From an uncultured Campylobacter sp. (GTDB lineage Bacteria; Campylobacterota; Campylobacteria; Campylobacterales; Campylobacteraceae): DNA of 23,146 nt. Below the pieces are notes generated by a model. It did not search any database. It saw only the letters and a list, made by a program, of their open reading frames with translations, and was not told the DNA's origin. Location of the stretch: contig NZ_CALIBF010000119.1 of NCBI RefSeq assembly GCF_938045465.1, positions 1-23,146 on the forward strand. Direction: 5' to 3'. A program made the position numbers and the translations under genes. Shown here in pieces: positions 23,109 through 23,146 of this stretch. Numbering within the stretch: the first letter of the stretch is position 1; the number at the start of each line of letters is the position of its first letter.

Positions 23109-23146
23109 GGGTAGATGTCCGAGCGGTCGAAGGAGCGCGCCTCGAA
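23109..23146 (+). tRNA. tRNA-Ser(CGA), 3' part outside the window
   Basis: The last 38 bases read as the 5' half of a serine tRNA. They hold a 7-base acceptor strand (GGGTAGA), TG at positions 8-9, a D-arm TCC...GGA with the serine-type loop GAGCGGTCGAA, then anticodon stem CGCGC and loop CTCGAA. The anticodon at 23143-23145 is CGA, which reads UCG. The variable arm, T-arm and acceptor 3' strand are cut off, so pairing of the acceptor and anticodon stems cannot be confirmed. Confidence 0.85.

Noticed and set aside
1..23146. CRISPR array, insertion sequence or prophage genes
   Set aside because: No regularly spaced repeats, no transposase or integrase motifs and no phage structural genes were seen on either strand.

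Overview
The window looks like a chromosomal segment of a Campylobacter species. The evidence is the dense AAATTT/AAAATTT vocabulary, TATAAT boxes without a clear -35 element, and gene neighbourhoods known from C. jejuni (dapB-purF; infA-rpmJ-rpsM-rpsK-rpsD-rpoA-rplQ; nfu-hypothetical-murE-ybaB-ispA-tkt). The coding regions are clearly more GC-rich than in C. jejuni, which points to an oral or gut lineage such as the C. gracilis/rectus/showae group. The species assignment is inference.

Layout. 1-3291: 3' part of a large AsmA/DUF748-type envelope protein. 3342-6533: a tight plus-strand run of dapB, an MNT nucleotidyltransferase/HEPN toxin pair (mntA-hepT), purF and a DUF488 gene. 6991-7416: a stand-alone molybdate-binding di-Mop protein. 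7417-10740: a loose, accessory-looking stretch with a minus-strand flavodoxin-fold oxidoreductase, a BCP-type peroxiredoxin, a truncated second oxidoreductase, a VOC-family gene and several gene-poor gaps containing coding-like debris and inverted repeats. 10740-11612: a minus-strand YpfJ-type zinc metallopeptidase. 11801-15121: the alpha-operon translation/transcription genes, including the small rpmJ, closed by a perfect hairpin terminator. 15152-15712: an exported L,D-transpeptidase-family protein. 16222-19008: an overlapping run of nfu, a hypothetical gene, murE, panD and ybaB. 19009-19598: a probable decayed gene. 19599-22820: ispA, tkt and a GyrI-like gene. 23109-23146: the 5' half of a tRNA-Ser(CGA).

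How the genes work together. Most of the window is housekeeping: lysine/peptidoglycan precursor synthesis (dapB, murE, the L,D-transpeptidase), purine synthesis (purF), pantothenate (panD), Fe-S assembly (nfu), isoprenoids (ispA), pentose phosphates (tkt) and the core gene-expression apparatus. The clearest accessory system is the mntA-hepT pair, translationally coupled and placed between dapB and purF. I do not see convincing evidence for a wholly new multi-gene system. The best leads are the TA insertion, the decaying genes at 7760-7997, 9706-9873 and 19015-19598, and several strong hairpins with no assigned role.
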